From Gonium pectorale (lineage: Eukaryota; Chlorophyta; Chlorophyceae; Chlamydomonadales; Volvocaceae), in assembly GCA_001584585.1 (NCBI GenBank), contig LSYV01000056.1, positions 151,474-215,473 of the forward strand: 64,000 nt of DNA, in the 5' to 3' direction. Position 1 is the stretch's first letter. Each line of letters starts with the position of its first letter. The notes under the pieces were generated by a model. That model was not told the origin of the DNA, searched no databases, and worked only from the letters and a program-made list of their open reading frames with translations. The position numbers and the translations under genes were made by a program. Below are positions 42,001 through 54,400 of this stretch, in pieces.

Positions 42001-43378
42001 GCCAGACCACCCCCGCGGCCCCCCGTGTTGTTGCCGAACACCGAGGACCTCACGTCCACCGACACGCAGCCGCTGCCCCCCTGAGGAGCGCCGCCGGCCG
42101 CGGCCGTGGCCGCCGGCAGCACGACCAAGACCGGCCCGTATGGCACAAAGTATCCGGAGGCCGCCGCCCCCGCGCCAGCGCTGCCGCTGCTGGTTCCGTT
42201 GGCCGCCGCCTGCAACTGCGCGCTGGCCGCGTCGGGGTCGTCCGCCACCGACGCCAAAAGGCCCAGGCCGCTAAGGGCCGCTGCCAGCGAGGCGTTGGAC
42301 GCATTCGCTGCAACCAGCAGCGGCAGAGCCTGCTGGGCGCCTCGGTTTTCCACGAAGCGACTGTTCTCAATGCGCACCACCGTGGGCGCCGCGGCTGACA
42401 CCGCGCCCGCCCCGAGGCTCGCCAGCTGCAGCATGAGGCACGACCAGAGCAGGCCGGCGGCCGCGACGCCCGAGCAGTTGAGCCCGGTTACAGTCGCCCC
42501 GGTGCTGAGGTCCTGCGCCAGCACCGCGCCGTAGTAGTGGTACAGACCGCCGGCGCCGCTGTCGTCGAACGCGGACGCGGCCTTTGCGGGAGCCTGCACG
42601 CTGGAGATCGAGACGTCGCGCAGGGTGACGTGGGCGCAGTCGTGGAAACGGATCAGGGGATTGGCGGCGCTGTGGGGCACACCCTCGACCCGTGAGTCCG
42701 CCAACTCCAGGTGCGCTCCCGCCCCGTGGAAGGTCAGTCCGTGGTCTTCCTCTTCGGCTGGAGGCTCCCCCGCGTCACCAGTCGCCGCCGCCGTGGCATT
42801 GCCGGCGTGGAGGGCGGGGCGGGGAGCTGCGGACGCGAGGGCAACGGTGCCCGTGAGGTTGAAGGCGCCTCGCCGGTGCAGCGCCAGGAGGCTGGAGCCG
42901 AGCGACACCTGTACTGTGCTGGCCGCTTCCGCCGGCGCAAGTGGGCCGCCACTGGCAGGCGCGCAATCCAGGGAGCCACTCAGGGCAGCTGAGGCATCGA
43001 TGGACTGAGGGGCCTTGAGTAGGATTAGGCGGCAGCTGTACTGCACGGCTGGGGGCTTCAAGGTCGCGGCTTGCGAGGGATTGCAGATGGTGGGGGAGGG
43101 CTCTGGCACGGCTTCTTTGGGCGTGCTGCCGGCAGCGGACGAGCGCTGGGGGAGCGGCGAGTATGCTTCATTGGTGAAGGGTGGGGAGCCTGCTGTTTCG
43201 AGGCTGGAGCGCTGCTGCGGTACCTCGGTGCGCCCTGTGTGTGGCACGGTGTGACAGCCGGTAGAAACATGATTCCTTGCAGCCGCATTGGTAAAAACGG
43301 CCTACCAGTGTCGGCTTGGCAGACGAGTAGGAGCACGAGAAGCACGGACGATGAGGGCAACATCCATTTGCGCTGCAT
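30008..43378 (-). CDS. giant Pmp-like beta-helix, multi-transmembrane surface protein (minus-strand paralogue)
   Basis: Fifteen exons in transcript order: 43378-43306, 43234-41985, 41864-39861, 39674-37149, 36878-36681, 36457-35902, 35694-35402, 35170-34373, 34202-34014, 33550-33306, 33032-32087, 31821-31607, 31412-31282, 30730-30591, 30241-30008; 3265 residues. The start gives a signal peptide with core VLLVLLLVC; an in-frame ATG at 43447 would add 23 residues before it. The beta-helix with GGA(V/A/L) repeats spans about 110-1930. The Cys-rich module lies at 2301-2566 (CPGGAVLVPRPGYWHSAPNS) and the membrane domain at 2567-3265. Its membrane exons are nearly identical to the plus-strand paralogue: 58 of 69 residues at the start of exon 10, and 70 of 78 across the end of the domain. 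It lacks one intron of the paralogue and has a Pro/Gly-rich linker there instead. Third codon positions are far richer in G/C. Function unknown; cell-surface sensing or adhesion is inference. Confidence 0.82.
38525..38590 (-). repeat. two tandem 33-base coding repeats
   Basis: The unit CGGGTTGGTCGGCAGTAGGA.. occurs at 38525-38557 and 38558-38590 with one base difference, and a third copy begins after it. On the minus strand it encodes an 11-residue DGNTxPTADQP repeat in the linker of the beta-helix protein. Confidence 0.85.
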
Positions 43379-45743
43379 CGCTGCCCCCGTCAGCAGCTTG
43401 AAATTAGATATATTCCCTACGTAGTCTCCATGCTCTGAGTGGTTCACTTGGATGGGAAAAACGCAGTCAGTCAGCGTCGATTTCGGGCTACCCAGGTCTT
43501 CATATCTAAGTACTCCGCCAATTCACGGGTGTCACATTGCGCTGTGTTTGTCAGCAGCCTGCAGTGCCTGATTTTCGACTTTTCTTGCGTCCGCCAGCGG
43601 CGACTAAATCTCCATCCATGTAAACACGAGGCGAGGCATCGAGTCGCGAGCTTGATGGTTGAACTTCACGCCGTACTCATGACGTATGCCGTACACATGA
43701 CAGAAACCCCAGGTAGCAGCCGATGCAACAGGGACGTGTACCAGAGCCTTCATGGTGTGCTCGATACAACTGAACCTGTTGCTGCACGCCTTGCAACGCC
43801 TTGCAACGCCTTGCAACGCCTCGTGAGATGCCAAAACCCAACAGAACACACAGGCCAACGGCTGCCCCTTTACCCTGCCCCTTTCCAGCCGTCATTTTCA
43901 GTTCTCACAAAGGTAACGGCTCGTTGCTCTCGGACTTCAGCTCCGAAGGGCTGCTCTGCCGTCTCCTTTCCACCGGTCCATCGGCGAGGGAGGGAGTCCT
44001 TCAGGGTCCTTCTGTCCACAGGTCCAACATCCACAGGTCCAACGGTCCACATGTCCATAAGCGCTGCCACATGCAACGATGGTGACTGACTCCGCAGTTA
44101 CGACGTTCACGCTTACAGGTCTCCTCACACGGCTCCAAACTGATAACCCTAAACATGCGGCACGTCGTCTTAGTATTGGCCTGGGTGAGCCATGCCACAC
44201 AGCTACAGGCAGAGCTGCAGCCCATGTGACTTAACGTAGTGGCTTGTGAGCCTTTGGTCCCAAGCGTCCCAGCATGTTGGCGATGCTGTGAGAGCCCCGA
44301 TCTGGATGCAAGTTTTGCCTCGCTCGCTTGCCTTTTTCTGTACCGCCAGCCCGGCCTGCTGGAAACATCGTGCCTTCGGGTGCGTATATCCGTAGAGGTG
44401 TCCTTTTTCAGGTAGGAATGCTGCCCTGGCGTGATTGAGCAGTGGACGCTGCGCTGGCCTGCCAGCAGCCGCAGCCGGTTGCTGTTGGTGTCCACTGCAT
44501 GCTGCCTGGAGGGAGGTTGCCTGCACATACGCCGGTGACCACCCACCCAACCACTGCATTACTGCATGAGTGTGTCCATGGTCCGACACACAGGGCAAGG
44601 AAGGTGCGATGTTGCCCTCGCGTCCCGCAGGTGCGTCTCTGCGTTCCGTGTTCCTCACGAGTGTGCGCCGTGCGTGCAATGCACCGAGTGCGCTGCCACG
44701 TGCTGAACGAGCTGAAGTCACGCGGAAGCGCTCTGTACTCGCCCGCTCATTGTGCGCAGTCGCGCCTCGCATATACAGTTGACAAAGGGTATGTACAAGC
44801 CAGGGCTCGCTTGCGAGGATGCAAGCGCCGAGCCTCTGATTTTCCACCGGACGCCAACAGCCGGGCGCTGGAAATGGAATCCTAAACGAACAGGCAGAAG
44901 CGCAACCCATCCGGGGACACATAAGCGAGGGAACGCCGAGCACGCCGTTCGCATCCTCTACACGAGCGAGGGCTTGGACGCCGACGCGGCGACACAAAAG
45001 GCCCATTTCCTACGACCAGCGAACAAAAGCCCTCCAGGGAAAGAAGAGAAAAAAGAATGACGTGGCGTTCTCAATTGCGCCCGGGCTGCAGCACGCCGCG
45101 CGGTCCATGCCGCTACGGTAAGACGCGGAACTGCGCACGAGGTGGCATGCGGAGTAGTGAGCGCCTCCTGGCTCCGCATACAGCACCCAGAGCCGAAGAC
45201 AAGGGGTACAGCATAGCGTCAGACGCGTAAAACAGTGCAGCAGGGACGCACCAACCCAAATCCACAATGCAGGTGTGGAGATTAGCAACGGTCTGTAACA
45301 TGCAAGCCTCCGTGCAAGACTCCTCGCAGTCTGCCACACGCTTGTCCGAGGGGCCGGCAATCCGCCGGTCCATCCACACCGCGTACTGAGCTGCTGTGCT
45401 CAAACAGGCGGCATCGACAAGGCCCGTCCCGAACCGCAACCAGAGCGCACAACCAGCCAACCCATCGGGTCCTGTTACGAGGCTTTGTTGGGTTCATTCG
45501 GTGTGGGCGCGCCGCACGACCTTGGCAGATTACGGACAACGTTCGGAAACAATCCCGTCCAACAGGCAAACAAAGCCCCCGACGACATCCAGGAACAACG
45601 CCTCAACACAACAAAAACATGGCCTTGATGCTCATTGCCCGAGCGGTCGCTAACACAAAAGAAAACCGCGCCACGCCTCCGTCCGGTAAGGCGATTCGCC
45701 CTCCCGAGTCGGGTCCTGTCCGATCCCAGCCGCAGCGACACCG
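43379..45743. other. spacer between the minus-strand giant gene and the bZIP gene
   Basis: It carries the promoter and 5' UTR of the giant minus-strand gene at its left end and the 3' UTR of the bZIP gene at its right end. The longest minus-strand frame (44203-45006) has no recognisable domain and was not accepted as a gene. A TTGCAACGCC decamer is repeated three times at about 43791-43820, and CCACAGGTCCAAC-like units repeat near 44019-44055. No TGTAA was found on the minus strand within 1.5 kb of the bZIP stop. Confidence 0.45.
43791..43820. repeat. decamer tandem repeat TTGCAACGCC
   Basis: Three exact tandem copies, with a partial one before them, lie in the spacer upstream of the minus-strand giant gene. 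Confidence 0.8.
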
Positions 45744-48700
45744 TCAGCCCTCCACACCCCTGCCCGCGACCTCATACCCCGAACTGCACACATCCACCTC
45801 GTTGCCCGAGGCCTCCGCCATGCTGACCTCACCGCACCCGCCAGTCCCGTTGCCGTCATCGCCGCTGCCGTCAGTGCCGCCCGCGTACACGCCGCCGCCG
45901 CCTTTACCACAACACCCCATCCCGCTCGCCGACTCCGCAGCCGTTGCCTGCCCCCTTGCGCCGCTGCCGCTGACGCGGGCTGCTCTCCCGTCCGCACGGT
46001 CCGCACCGGTGGCGTCGCCGGCCCCGCCGCTCCGCCCATACGGTGCCGCGCTGGCAAAGCCTCCGCCGTTCCAAGCTGTCCTTCGCAGGTGCGCAAGCGC
46101 CGCCTGCAGGTCGTGCAGCCCCACCGCGGAGGCCCCATTGGGACCGGGCTGTTCCCCCAGGTCCATGTCGGCGCCGCCAGGGCCCAAGCACGTGCCGCCA
46201 GGGCCGGTCGTGCCCTCCGCGCCCCTGCTGCCGCCCGCCAGCTGGCGCTGCGCGTCCGCCAGCGCCGCCTCCAGCCGCCACACCCGCTCCAGCAGCGCCT
46301 GCGTGTGACGGGGGTGGCGGCCAGGGCTGCTGACGCGAGCGACTGGGGCGGGAGTCTGCATAGCCGACTGGGGCGGGAGTCTGCATGGCCGACTGGCTAC
46401 TCCTTTGGCGGATTCGGGCGGACGGCACGACGGGATGGCGCAAGCCGCACCGTGATGGGGACCATGCGGCATAACAGCATGCGTCAACGTGAGCACATGG
46501 TTCGAAAAGCGCAGTTAACGGCTGACACGGCCCCGCAACAGGATCTGCTGTGATGCGACAAGACGAGAGGGGCTGGTGGAGGAGAGGTGCGCGACGCGTC
46601 AGACAACAGCTACGCCGGGGCCTGAAGCGCAAGCCGTGGCCGGGTGGCCCAAACAGCGGCCGGCGGCTCGGCTGCGCGGCGGCCCCCGAGAGCCCCGCGT
46701 GGCGCAGCGTGGCCCCGTAGGCGGCCCCAGCTGCAGCCGCACCGTAGCACAAGATCAATGCGCCCGCCGTCCGCCCTCATCCGAGGGTCACAGGGATTCC
46801 CGCCTGCTGCCCTGAACTGGGAAAAGCGCAAGCGACCACCCGCCCCGTCCTGTCCTGCCTCCGCCTCTTCCCCCGCCCGTCCGGGAGCCCTCCCGCCGCC
46901 CGCCGCGCGGCACCTTGTTGTGCTGCTCGACCATCTTCTTGTCGCGGACCAGCCCCTCGATCAACGCCGACTGCTCGTCCACGCGGGCCTGCAGGGTAGC
47001 CAGCGTGTCCTGCGCGGCAACGGACCGGCGCCAGGTCCGAGTCGCGGGGTGGTGGGCGGGTGAGGAGCGGCAAGGGCCGGACCGGAACAGGAGGCGTAAC
47101 CGGGGGGTTGCCGGTTCTGATGTTGTGAGGAAAGGGCAGTTCCATGTGCCATGGCATCCGCAGCTCCGTAACCGCACCTAGGGCCCAGCCCGGCTATTGG
47201 CCGCGCCACCGACCCAAAGCGAAGGAGGGGCCCCAAGTCCCCAGCTCTTTCATGCCTGAGCACCCCAGGCCTGTCGGCCAGCCGACAGCTCACCCGCTGC
47301 CGCTCGCGGTACCTCCGCTGCGCCTCCCGGTTCTTGTCCCGGGTGACCTGCTGCTGCACCACCTGCGCCACGTAGTGCTGCGGATGCAGGCCGATGGACA
47401 GCGGCACAGGCGCCGACAACGGCAGCTGCGGAGACGGCGGCGCGCTCAGCGAAGCGCCGCCCCCTGCCGCCAGCGCGTGTGCGTGCTGCATCGACAGCGC
47501 CGCGCGCCCGCGCTCGCCGTCACCGAGGGCGCCAGCCTGGGAGCGCGGGAGCAAGCGGATGCATGTTAGATCGGAGGACGCCGCCAGGCCGTGAAAGCCA
47601 TTGGCCATAGCACCACCACCATGCCATACAGTATGGTTTCTATCGCCAATCGTGGGACGCAACCCCGCACGATGCGGCAGCGCTGCGTGAGCACATGCGG
47701 CGCTGTCAGTGTGGGGACGGCGCCGCTGCACCCCACCCACCCACCCGGACCCACCCACCCACCCAAACGAGCCAGCGCGGCGCGTAACACCCACCCCGTA
47801 GGCCCCCAGGTGTGCGCTGATGCTGCCCAGCGCCGCGCCGTTGGCGCCGCCCATGCCGCCGGGGCCTCCGCCTGCGACCGCATGGCCTCGTGACAGGAGC
47901 GCCGCCGCCGCTGCGAGCACGTCATCCGTCGGCGCCGCTTGCGCCGTTTGCACCTGTTGCTGATGCTGCTGCAGAAAAAGCGCCTCGGCCAAAGTTGGCG
48001 TGTTCACAAACGGCTGTTGCTGGAGCTGCGCTGCCTGCGGCAACGATGACTGCCCGCTCAGCGCAGCTGCTGGCAACGCCGTCGCGTGTGCACGCCCGGC
48101 CCCGGCCCCGGAGCCATTGGACGCCAGCGCGGGCGGGCCCCGCGCCGACGACAGCGCCAGCTGGCCCAGCATGACGCTGGACGCCGGGCTGAGGCTGGCC
48201 GCGGGCGAGGGGGAGGGCGGCGTGGCGGACACGTCCGAGAAGCCCGAGTGCGCCGAGGCTGAGGGCGGGGGGTCGTGGGGGAAACGTGTGCTGTGTATTT
48301 GCAGGGAGACGGTACATTGGCAGGGGTGTGCTGGGTCCGGGATGGGGAGCAGTCCTCGCATGGCCGAACGCATCAGGGTGTCCCCCGCGCCCCCCCCCCG
48401 CCCCTTTGTGACCATGCCGCACCCAAGAGCCACACAGCTGCGTCCCATCACTCCATCCCACTCTACCCCACTTCCACTCCTCTCCCTCGCCCGCCAGCTC
48501 ACTGTAGCTCAGCCGCTTGGACTTGAACGGTCGGGGGGTGGACCAGCCTTCGCCGCCGCTGGTCGCCACCTCCCCGGGCCCCCCGACCATGCCCGTAACC
48601 GACCGACGCGTCTGATCCTGAGCCGGGGAGTGCGGCTGACAGGCAGGCGGGGAGGTCGGCTGAGACGCGGGAGGCAACATGGCCGCCGGCGCCTGCGGCT

Positions 48701-50163
48701 GGAAACCCATTGCCGGGCTGCCCATCGCCGGGCCGCCAGGAAAGGGCGCCGACGGGACCCCGGTCTGCAGGCTGCCTCCGCACAGCATCGCCGCAGCCCC
48801 TGGCCCTGGAAAGTGTGCCGACGGGCCGGCGGATGCCCCGCCCATGCAGAGCATAGGCGCCCCGGCCGACGCCGTTGCGCCGGGTCCCAGACCCGCCGAC
48901 CCAGCACCCTCCGCGGCGAAGACCGACGCCGGCACGCCGGTGACGGACGAAGCAGAAGGGTGGCGTGAGACGGGTGCATGCTCCGCCCCGGGGGCGGCCG
49001 CCGTGCAGGAAAGCTGCGGGTGAGGGCTCTGCGGGTACGGCTGCTGGCCGGCCGACATCATTGCCCTCGCGCCAAACACACCGCCAGCCATGCCCCCGAC
49101 GCCGGCGCTCCCCGCGTCCCTGCCCATCTCCCGAGCCTGGAAGAGCGAACCCTGTGCCGCTTGCACGCCGAGGCCCGAGGCACAGTACTCCGGGCTCGGC
49201 TGCTGGTGCTGGTGCTGCTGCCCCGCCCGCACCTGCGGCTGTTGTTGCAGCTGCTGAAACTGCGACGGAAGGAACGGAGACTGCTGCTGTTGTTGTGGCC
49301 GTTCATGCTGCTGCTGAGACTGCGCCTGCTCCTGCGGCGCCTGCTCCGGCTCGGCCTGCACGTGGGCCTGGGCCTGGGTCTGGGCCGCCAGATGCCGGAG
49401 CAGCGCCTGCTGCTGCTTGTGCGCCTCAAGCTGTGCCACGGTCTGGGCGCGCAGGGACTCCAGCTGGGCCTGCAGCACCTGCTGCTGTGCGCGGATCACA
49501 TCCGCAGGGCCCGCGGGTGCCTCCGAGCCGCTAGCGCTGGGCCCGGCAGCAGCCGCGGGGGTCGCCGCCGGGGCCGGTAGAGGCGACAGCAGGGGTGCAC
49601 CACTGATGCCTACGCTGGCAGCTCCGATGGCTCCCCCGCTACCGCTGTCAGGTCCAACGGTACGAGCAGCTCCAAATCCTGACCCAGAGCCGCCACCGGA
49701 GCTGCGCTGCTGCTCTTGCACCCATCCACAGCCGGGACCGCCAGCAATGGACCCAGGGCCGGGGGCGGCTCCGACGTCGGTTCCCGAGCCGCCCCCAGGC
49801 CAGGAGTCAAGTCCGGAAAAGTCGAAGGAGAAGGGGTCCCCCGATGCCGTGCCAATACCGCCCACGCCAGCCTGGTCAGGTCCGCCCTCACCGTTGGAGG
49901 ACACACCCAGGGCAGCCTCGATGAATTCTGAATATGCGGAAGGGGCCAAAGGTGCCAAATGAAAGGAATGGAGCTACAACAACAATTCGCACCGCACTAA
50001 CCATTAAAGAGCAGTACACTACCAGTACACTGGCAAGTTGTTTTACAAGCAGGCATGGCATTCCATCCTAACGCGCGGCCATCCCAGTGCTCCTAACCCA
50101 CACCGTTTCTAACCTACACCACTCACCTGAAAATGACGGTTTGAAAAAACTGGGCACTGCCAT
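45744..50163 (-). CDS. bZIP transcription factor with Gln/Ala/Pro-rich N-terminus
   Basis: Six exons in transcript order: 50163-50127, 49927-48503, 48258-47795, 47536-47294, 47009-46914, 46298-45744; 939 residues. All borders are GT-AG with matching phase. The 37-base first exon supplies the ATG; the large second exon has no usable in-frame ATG before an upstream stop. Residues 13-700 are Gln-, Ala- and Pro-rich, typical of activation or flexible regions, with poly-Gln stretches around 49170-49330. The DNA-binding basic region DKNREAQRRYRERQR ends exon 4 (about 709-723). Exon 5 (724-755) gives the start of the zipper, and exon 6 continues the coiled coil to about 778. The NxxAQxxYR signature is closer to fungal AP-1-type basic regions than to the plant NxxSAxxSR form. 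The protein is nuclear; target genes cannot be read from the sequence. Whether a small extra exon lies in 46299-46913 is uncertain. Confidence 0.8.
47737..47765. repeat. CCCA microsatellite in a bZIP-gene intron
   Basis: CCCACCCA repeats lie between exons 3 and 4 of the bZIP gene, interrupted once by GGA. Confidence 0.7.
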
Positions 50164-51424
50164 ATGCCCAGGATGCCGCTTGGGTGCTCCGGGCGAGCGT
50201 GTCACTATCGAGACGTGACTTTTGGCGTTGGCATCTTTTACCGAGGCAAGGTGTTCAGCTTACTAAGAGAAGCTTGGAACTTTGGTGACAGCTGCTAGCT
50301 CTTTGTGGTTTCCAACAAGGGCTTGCCAACTCGTGGTCGCCTGGTAGCAAGTACTAGCACGCAAAACAGATATTACACAGCTACGTTTGTTCATAACAAT
50401 GCTGGGGTGAAGCGCGCTGTTCCTGAGTGCACGTCTTCCCTGGCTACGCGCGACGTGCCAGTGTCCGACTGAATCGATTGGTCTTGCGTGATTCTAAAAT
50501 GTGCCCTTATATTATTATGTGCATGTGCAGTACCTCACGCCTTGCACTTTTGCTGGTATTGGGAGGGCACGCGCCCAAACGTGTCCCGTGGGACATAATC
50601 AGCCCGAGCAACTAAGAGGCACACGACTCCCCAGCAGCCCTCGACGACGGGACCCCAGAATGGCGCGACCGCCACTCCATGCCGCGCTGTCCGCATAGTG
50701 CGGGCATAGTGGGCCGATTCCCCTAGCCCCAGGGGTCACACATGCATGCGCGCGGCAGCTTGGGTTGCAAGCAAGTCGGCATGAGGCATGCACGCACGCT
50801 GCCGCACAGCTCGAATAACCCTCGCAGGGCCTTCGGAGGCCTCAGCGAGGCCGATGTAGCGAGGCAGCATGCATCTGTCGTGCACCCTTCACCGTTGAGC
50901 ACCGTACTGGCCGTACACACCACGCGCCATCCACACGACGGAACTACCCAGGATCGACGCATAAGTCACGCCAAGCTGCCCAATAACTCCGTACCCAGTA
51001 CCACGCACACCTCGCTAGGTGCCCTCGGCCGCCCCGCAGGTGCTCACCGCCGCGGAAGTTCCGTCGGCAGTCCTCGTGCCATCTGCCGCACGGAACGTTG
51101 CACCAGTCCCTCCTTGGTCGTGATGATGAGTCTTACCCAGACGCCGGATGACAGGCGTTCAGGGGGCCCCGTGCGCCTGTGCGCGCACCTGCATGTCACC
51201 TGCCATTTGCATTTACTGATAGCTGCGATGTGACTATACATGAAAGCGCAGCAGTACGAGGTCTTGAAAGTTCCAGGTCCGCTCGTCCATGGGCACCCGG
51301 CTGTAACGGCAGTGTGTCCATAATCCGACTTGAATACGTCCGCTTGCAGCGAGTCTTCCGCGGGACTCGCCCCGCCCTCACAGCACGTATGTCCCTCTAC
51401 TCTCCCTCCGCATGACGAACATGA
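50164..51424. other. spacer between DUF3431 gene and bZIP gene
   Basis: Both neighbours are on the minus strand, so this should hold the 3' UTR of the DUF3431 gene and the promoter of the bZIP gene. The first minus-strand TGTAA after the stop at 51425 is TTACA at 50373-50377, about 1.05 kb downstream. The open frames here have no recognisable domain. Confidence 0.4.
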
Positions 51425-54400
51425 TTACGGGGGCACAATGACGTATGGCCTCCCGCCCATGTAGTGCGTTGTGTTGAGCGGCCAGGGCGGCACGCTATCG
51501 TAGCACTGCCAGCCGCTGTAGTCGCAGCTGGGGTCCAGCAGGCCGGCAGCGGCCGCCGACTTGGGGTCCGACAAGGCGCCGATGGCGGCGGCGCTCTCCA
51601 GGCACTTGCTCCAGTCGGGACGCTGGTAGCAGCCGAAGATGAATGACCAGGCCCGCTCCACAATGTGGCCCTCCAGAGTGTCCTCGCATGTCTCGATGTG
51701 GTCGACAAAGTTGACTGTTACAGGTTTGAAGGGCGGGGAGGCTCAAGGGACTTGGTTAGGCTGTTGAGAAGCTCTGGGGGCGTGATTTCCCGGTACCGGT
51801 ACCGGTATGGGTATCTACTAAGGCAAATAGGAATGACCGGGCCGAATAGGAGGTGGGGATGGGGCAGCGTGACGGCGTTGCCTTGGCATCTTCGGCAGCC
51901 GTACCTGTAAGGCTCAGGTTGCTGCGAACTGGAGGCCCCGTTCCCCCGCCTCTTGCCGCCCACAATGCCCAACAACAGCCGTCGCATCTCCCGCAGTATC
52001 TCGGCTCCTGCCCAGTGTCCCAACTCACCAACCGGCTCTGACCGAGCAGACGCCACCCCTATCACCACGACTCGCCTGTGTGCTGCTGCGCGACTGGCAT
52101 CTGCACGACTTCGCTCACAATCCCCGAATGTCCGACACCCCTGGCCCCGCGCCCTCTGCGTTCGCCCGCGCGCCCCCGCCCTCCGGCACGCGCACCATAG
52201 TGCCGCGGCGCGGCTTTCATCTGCGCGTGCGCGTCCGCGGACAGGAAGTGATGCGGTTGATGCATCACGAAGCGGTACAGCAGCCTGCGCGGGGCCAAAG
52301 GTGGGGGTGCCGGTGAATGGGGTCGGGTGCTGGGGGCGACAGGCGCGCAAAGTATGGCGCATGGCCTGAGCGTACAGCAAAGGGGCCAGGGCGAGGCGAA
52401 GAGCGGCTTGGCATTACAGAGACCAGCCGGTGTGGCGGGCTGCCACGGGTAGGGCGCCACGGGTCGGGTGCTGGTGCGCTCCGGGCCACTGAACGCGCCC
52501 TCCCGTTCATGGCGTAGCCGGTCTTCCCTACCTTTCCGCCCCTTGCTACCAGTCCAGAGCCGCAGCGGCCCTCCCTCGCCGCCCTGTCGCGGGCATGTCT
52601 CACCTGTACATGTCAACCGCGTTCGCCAGAATGCGCCGCCGCGAGACGACGTAGTGCCCGTTCAGGAACGCCTGGTAAACCTGAGGGCAGAAGGAGCTCC
52701 GGAACATGCCCCACAGCTCCCGAAGCCGGTGAGTGGGCGCCGGCAGGTGGCAGCCTATGCTGCGGGGGGGGGGCGGAGGGGAGAGGGGACCAAGAGATCA
52801 CCCAGCCCCCTCGGGCGGTGGGTGGAGCGACGGTAGGTGGGATAGCTGCGGTTGGGAGTCCGGCGTGTGCCGTTACTTCAAGCCCCGCAGTCCCAACCGC
52901 AGCCGGTGTGTTATCAGGCATGACATGCCCTGTCCCGCCCTGCCCCTCTCCGACACACCAAGAGCATGGGCCGTTGTTGACCACGCCCAGCAACCCAGTA
53001 TGGGGCCCGAACAGCGCGAACCGGGGCATGAGGTCCTCGGGGGGCAAGTTCAGCCTGGGGGGAAGGGGTGCCACCGGGGCGGGACCAGGGCCAGGGCGCA
53101 GCCGCAGGGTTGGCGTGTGACGAGCCGACCTGGGGGATGTTGTGGCGTGGCAGCTGGGATCCGACCCCTCAGCCTCCTGCCAAAAGCCCATTGTCACCGC
53201 CCTTCCCTCCCCCAAGCGGGCCGCACCTTCCGTGCATGAAGACCACGTGCTGCGGCAGGTTGTCGTAATAGGAGATGAGGTACGTGAAGTACACTGCGGT
53301 GAGCACGTGCAGCCAGGGAGCAGCAAGGGGTCAAGGGGTCAGAAAAATGAGTACCCGGAGTGCAAAGGAGCAAACCGGAAGCTCCCAAGGGATAAGCATG
53401 GGGTGTGCAGGTTGCAGACCAAAGGGCCGGAGGGAGCCGAGCGATGGACCCCTGGGTGCCACCACAACCGGCCGCAGGTGGGCACCCCTGGCTGGACCGC
53501 CGCGCAGCTGCTGTCGGCCTGTGGGCCACCCCAGCCCCTCGACGCTGTGTCACCCCCGCGCTCGAGCCCCGGCCGGTCAAGCGACGATACGCGTATTCAC
53601 GCTGATGACACAATTCCACAGGTTCATCAACAACAGCCAACTAGTGGCCACCACAACCTTCCTTGTTGCGCTCAATATGCCACTCCCATCCCCGTCCTCG
53701 CTCCTGCTCCCAGCCCCCCACGAACGCTGGTCCCGTGCCTCCCTGGTACACCAGCCCGTCAGCCTGCGACACGGCGCGACCTGGGACGGCGCTGGAGCTC
53801 TGGCAGCGGCTGAAGGGCTTGGCAAAACTGGGCATGCCGCGGCGGGGACGGGATGGAGTTGGGTCCAACCACCCGATCTTATCGGTGATGGACGGGCAAC
53901 TACGGTGCGCGGATCCCAAAGGAATTGAGATTGGGGCGGTGGACCCAGGGGGTGATGGGCTTTGAGGGTGCAACGGGGAGGGGAGGGAGGGAGAGGTCGG
54001 ACTGTGAGAGGCTCGAGAGAGCGGGACTAGGCGGCGGGCAAATGGTAGGAGACAGGAGTTCAGGAGGTGGGGCCGTTACTCGGGCCGGTCACAGGCCAGG
54101 GTGGAATAGGGGTCCAGCTGGCGTTGGTGCGTGTCGAATTAGGTGCCGCTTGTGTGCGTACTACAGCCCTGCCAGGCGCGCCTACGACGAGGTTAGGCTC
54201 TGCGTTTGCGTGCCGCGTGTTAGAGTGCCGGTGGCGAGCTGACTGGCTTGGAGCCTCCCAGGACATGCCTTGTCGCTGATGCCATCTGGGCCCATAGTTT
54301 TGCTTGGACAGCTATGAAACGCGTGGCCAGCACCACACCGAGGGGTTGGTCCCGTGCGGCAAGGACTTAGGTGTGCAGCAGCTGCTCGGGCGAACAGAAA

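Noticed and set aside
44203..45006. 267-residue minus-strand frame between the giant gene and the bZIP gene
   Set aside because: No domain, no supporting splice structure, mixed composition. More likely bZIP 3' UTR or spacer.
50742..51233. 163-residue plus-strand frame
   Set aside because: It lies in the expected 3' UTR of DUF3431 copy 1 on the opposite strand and has no recognisable domain.
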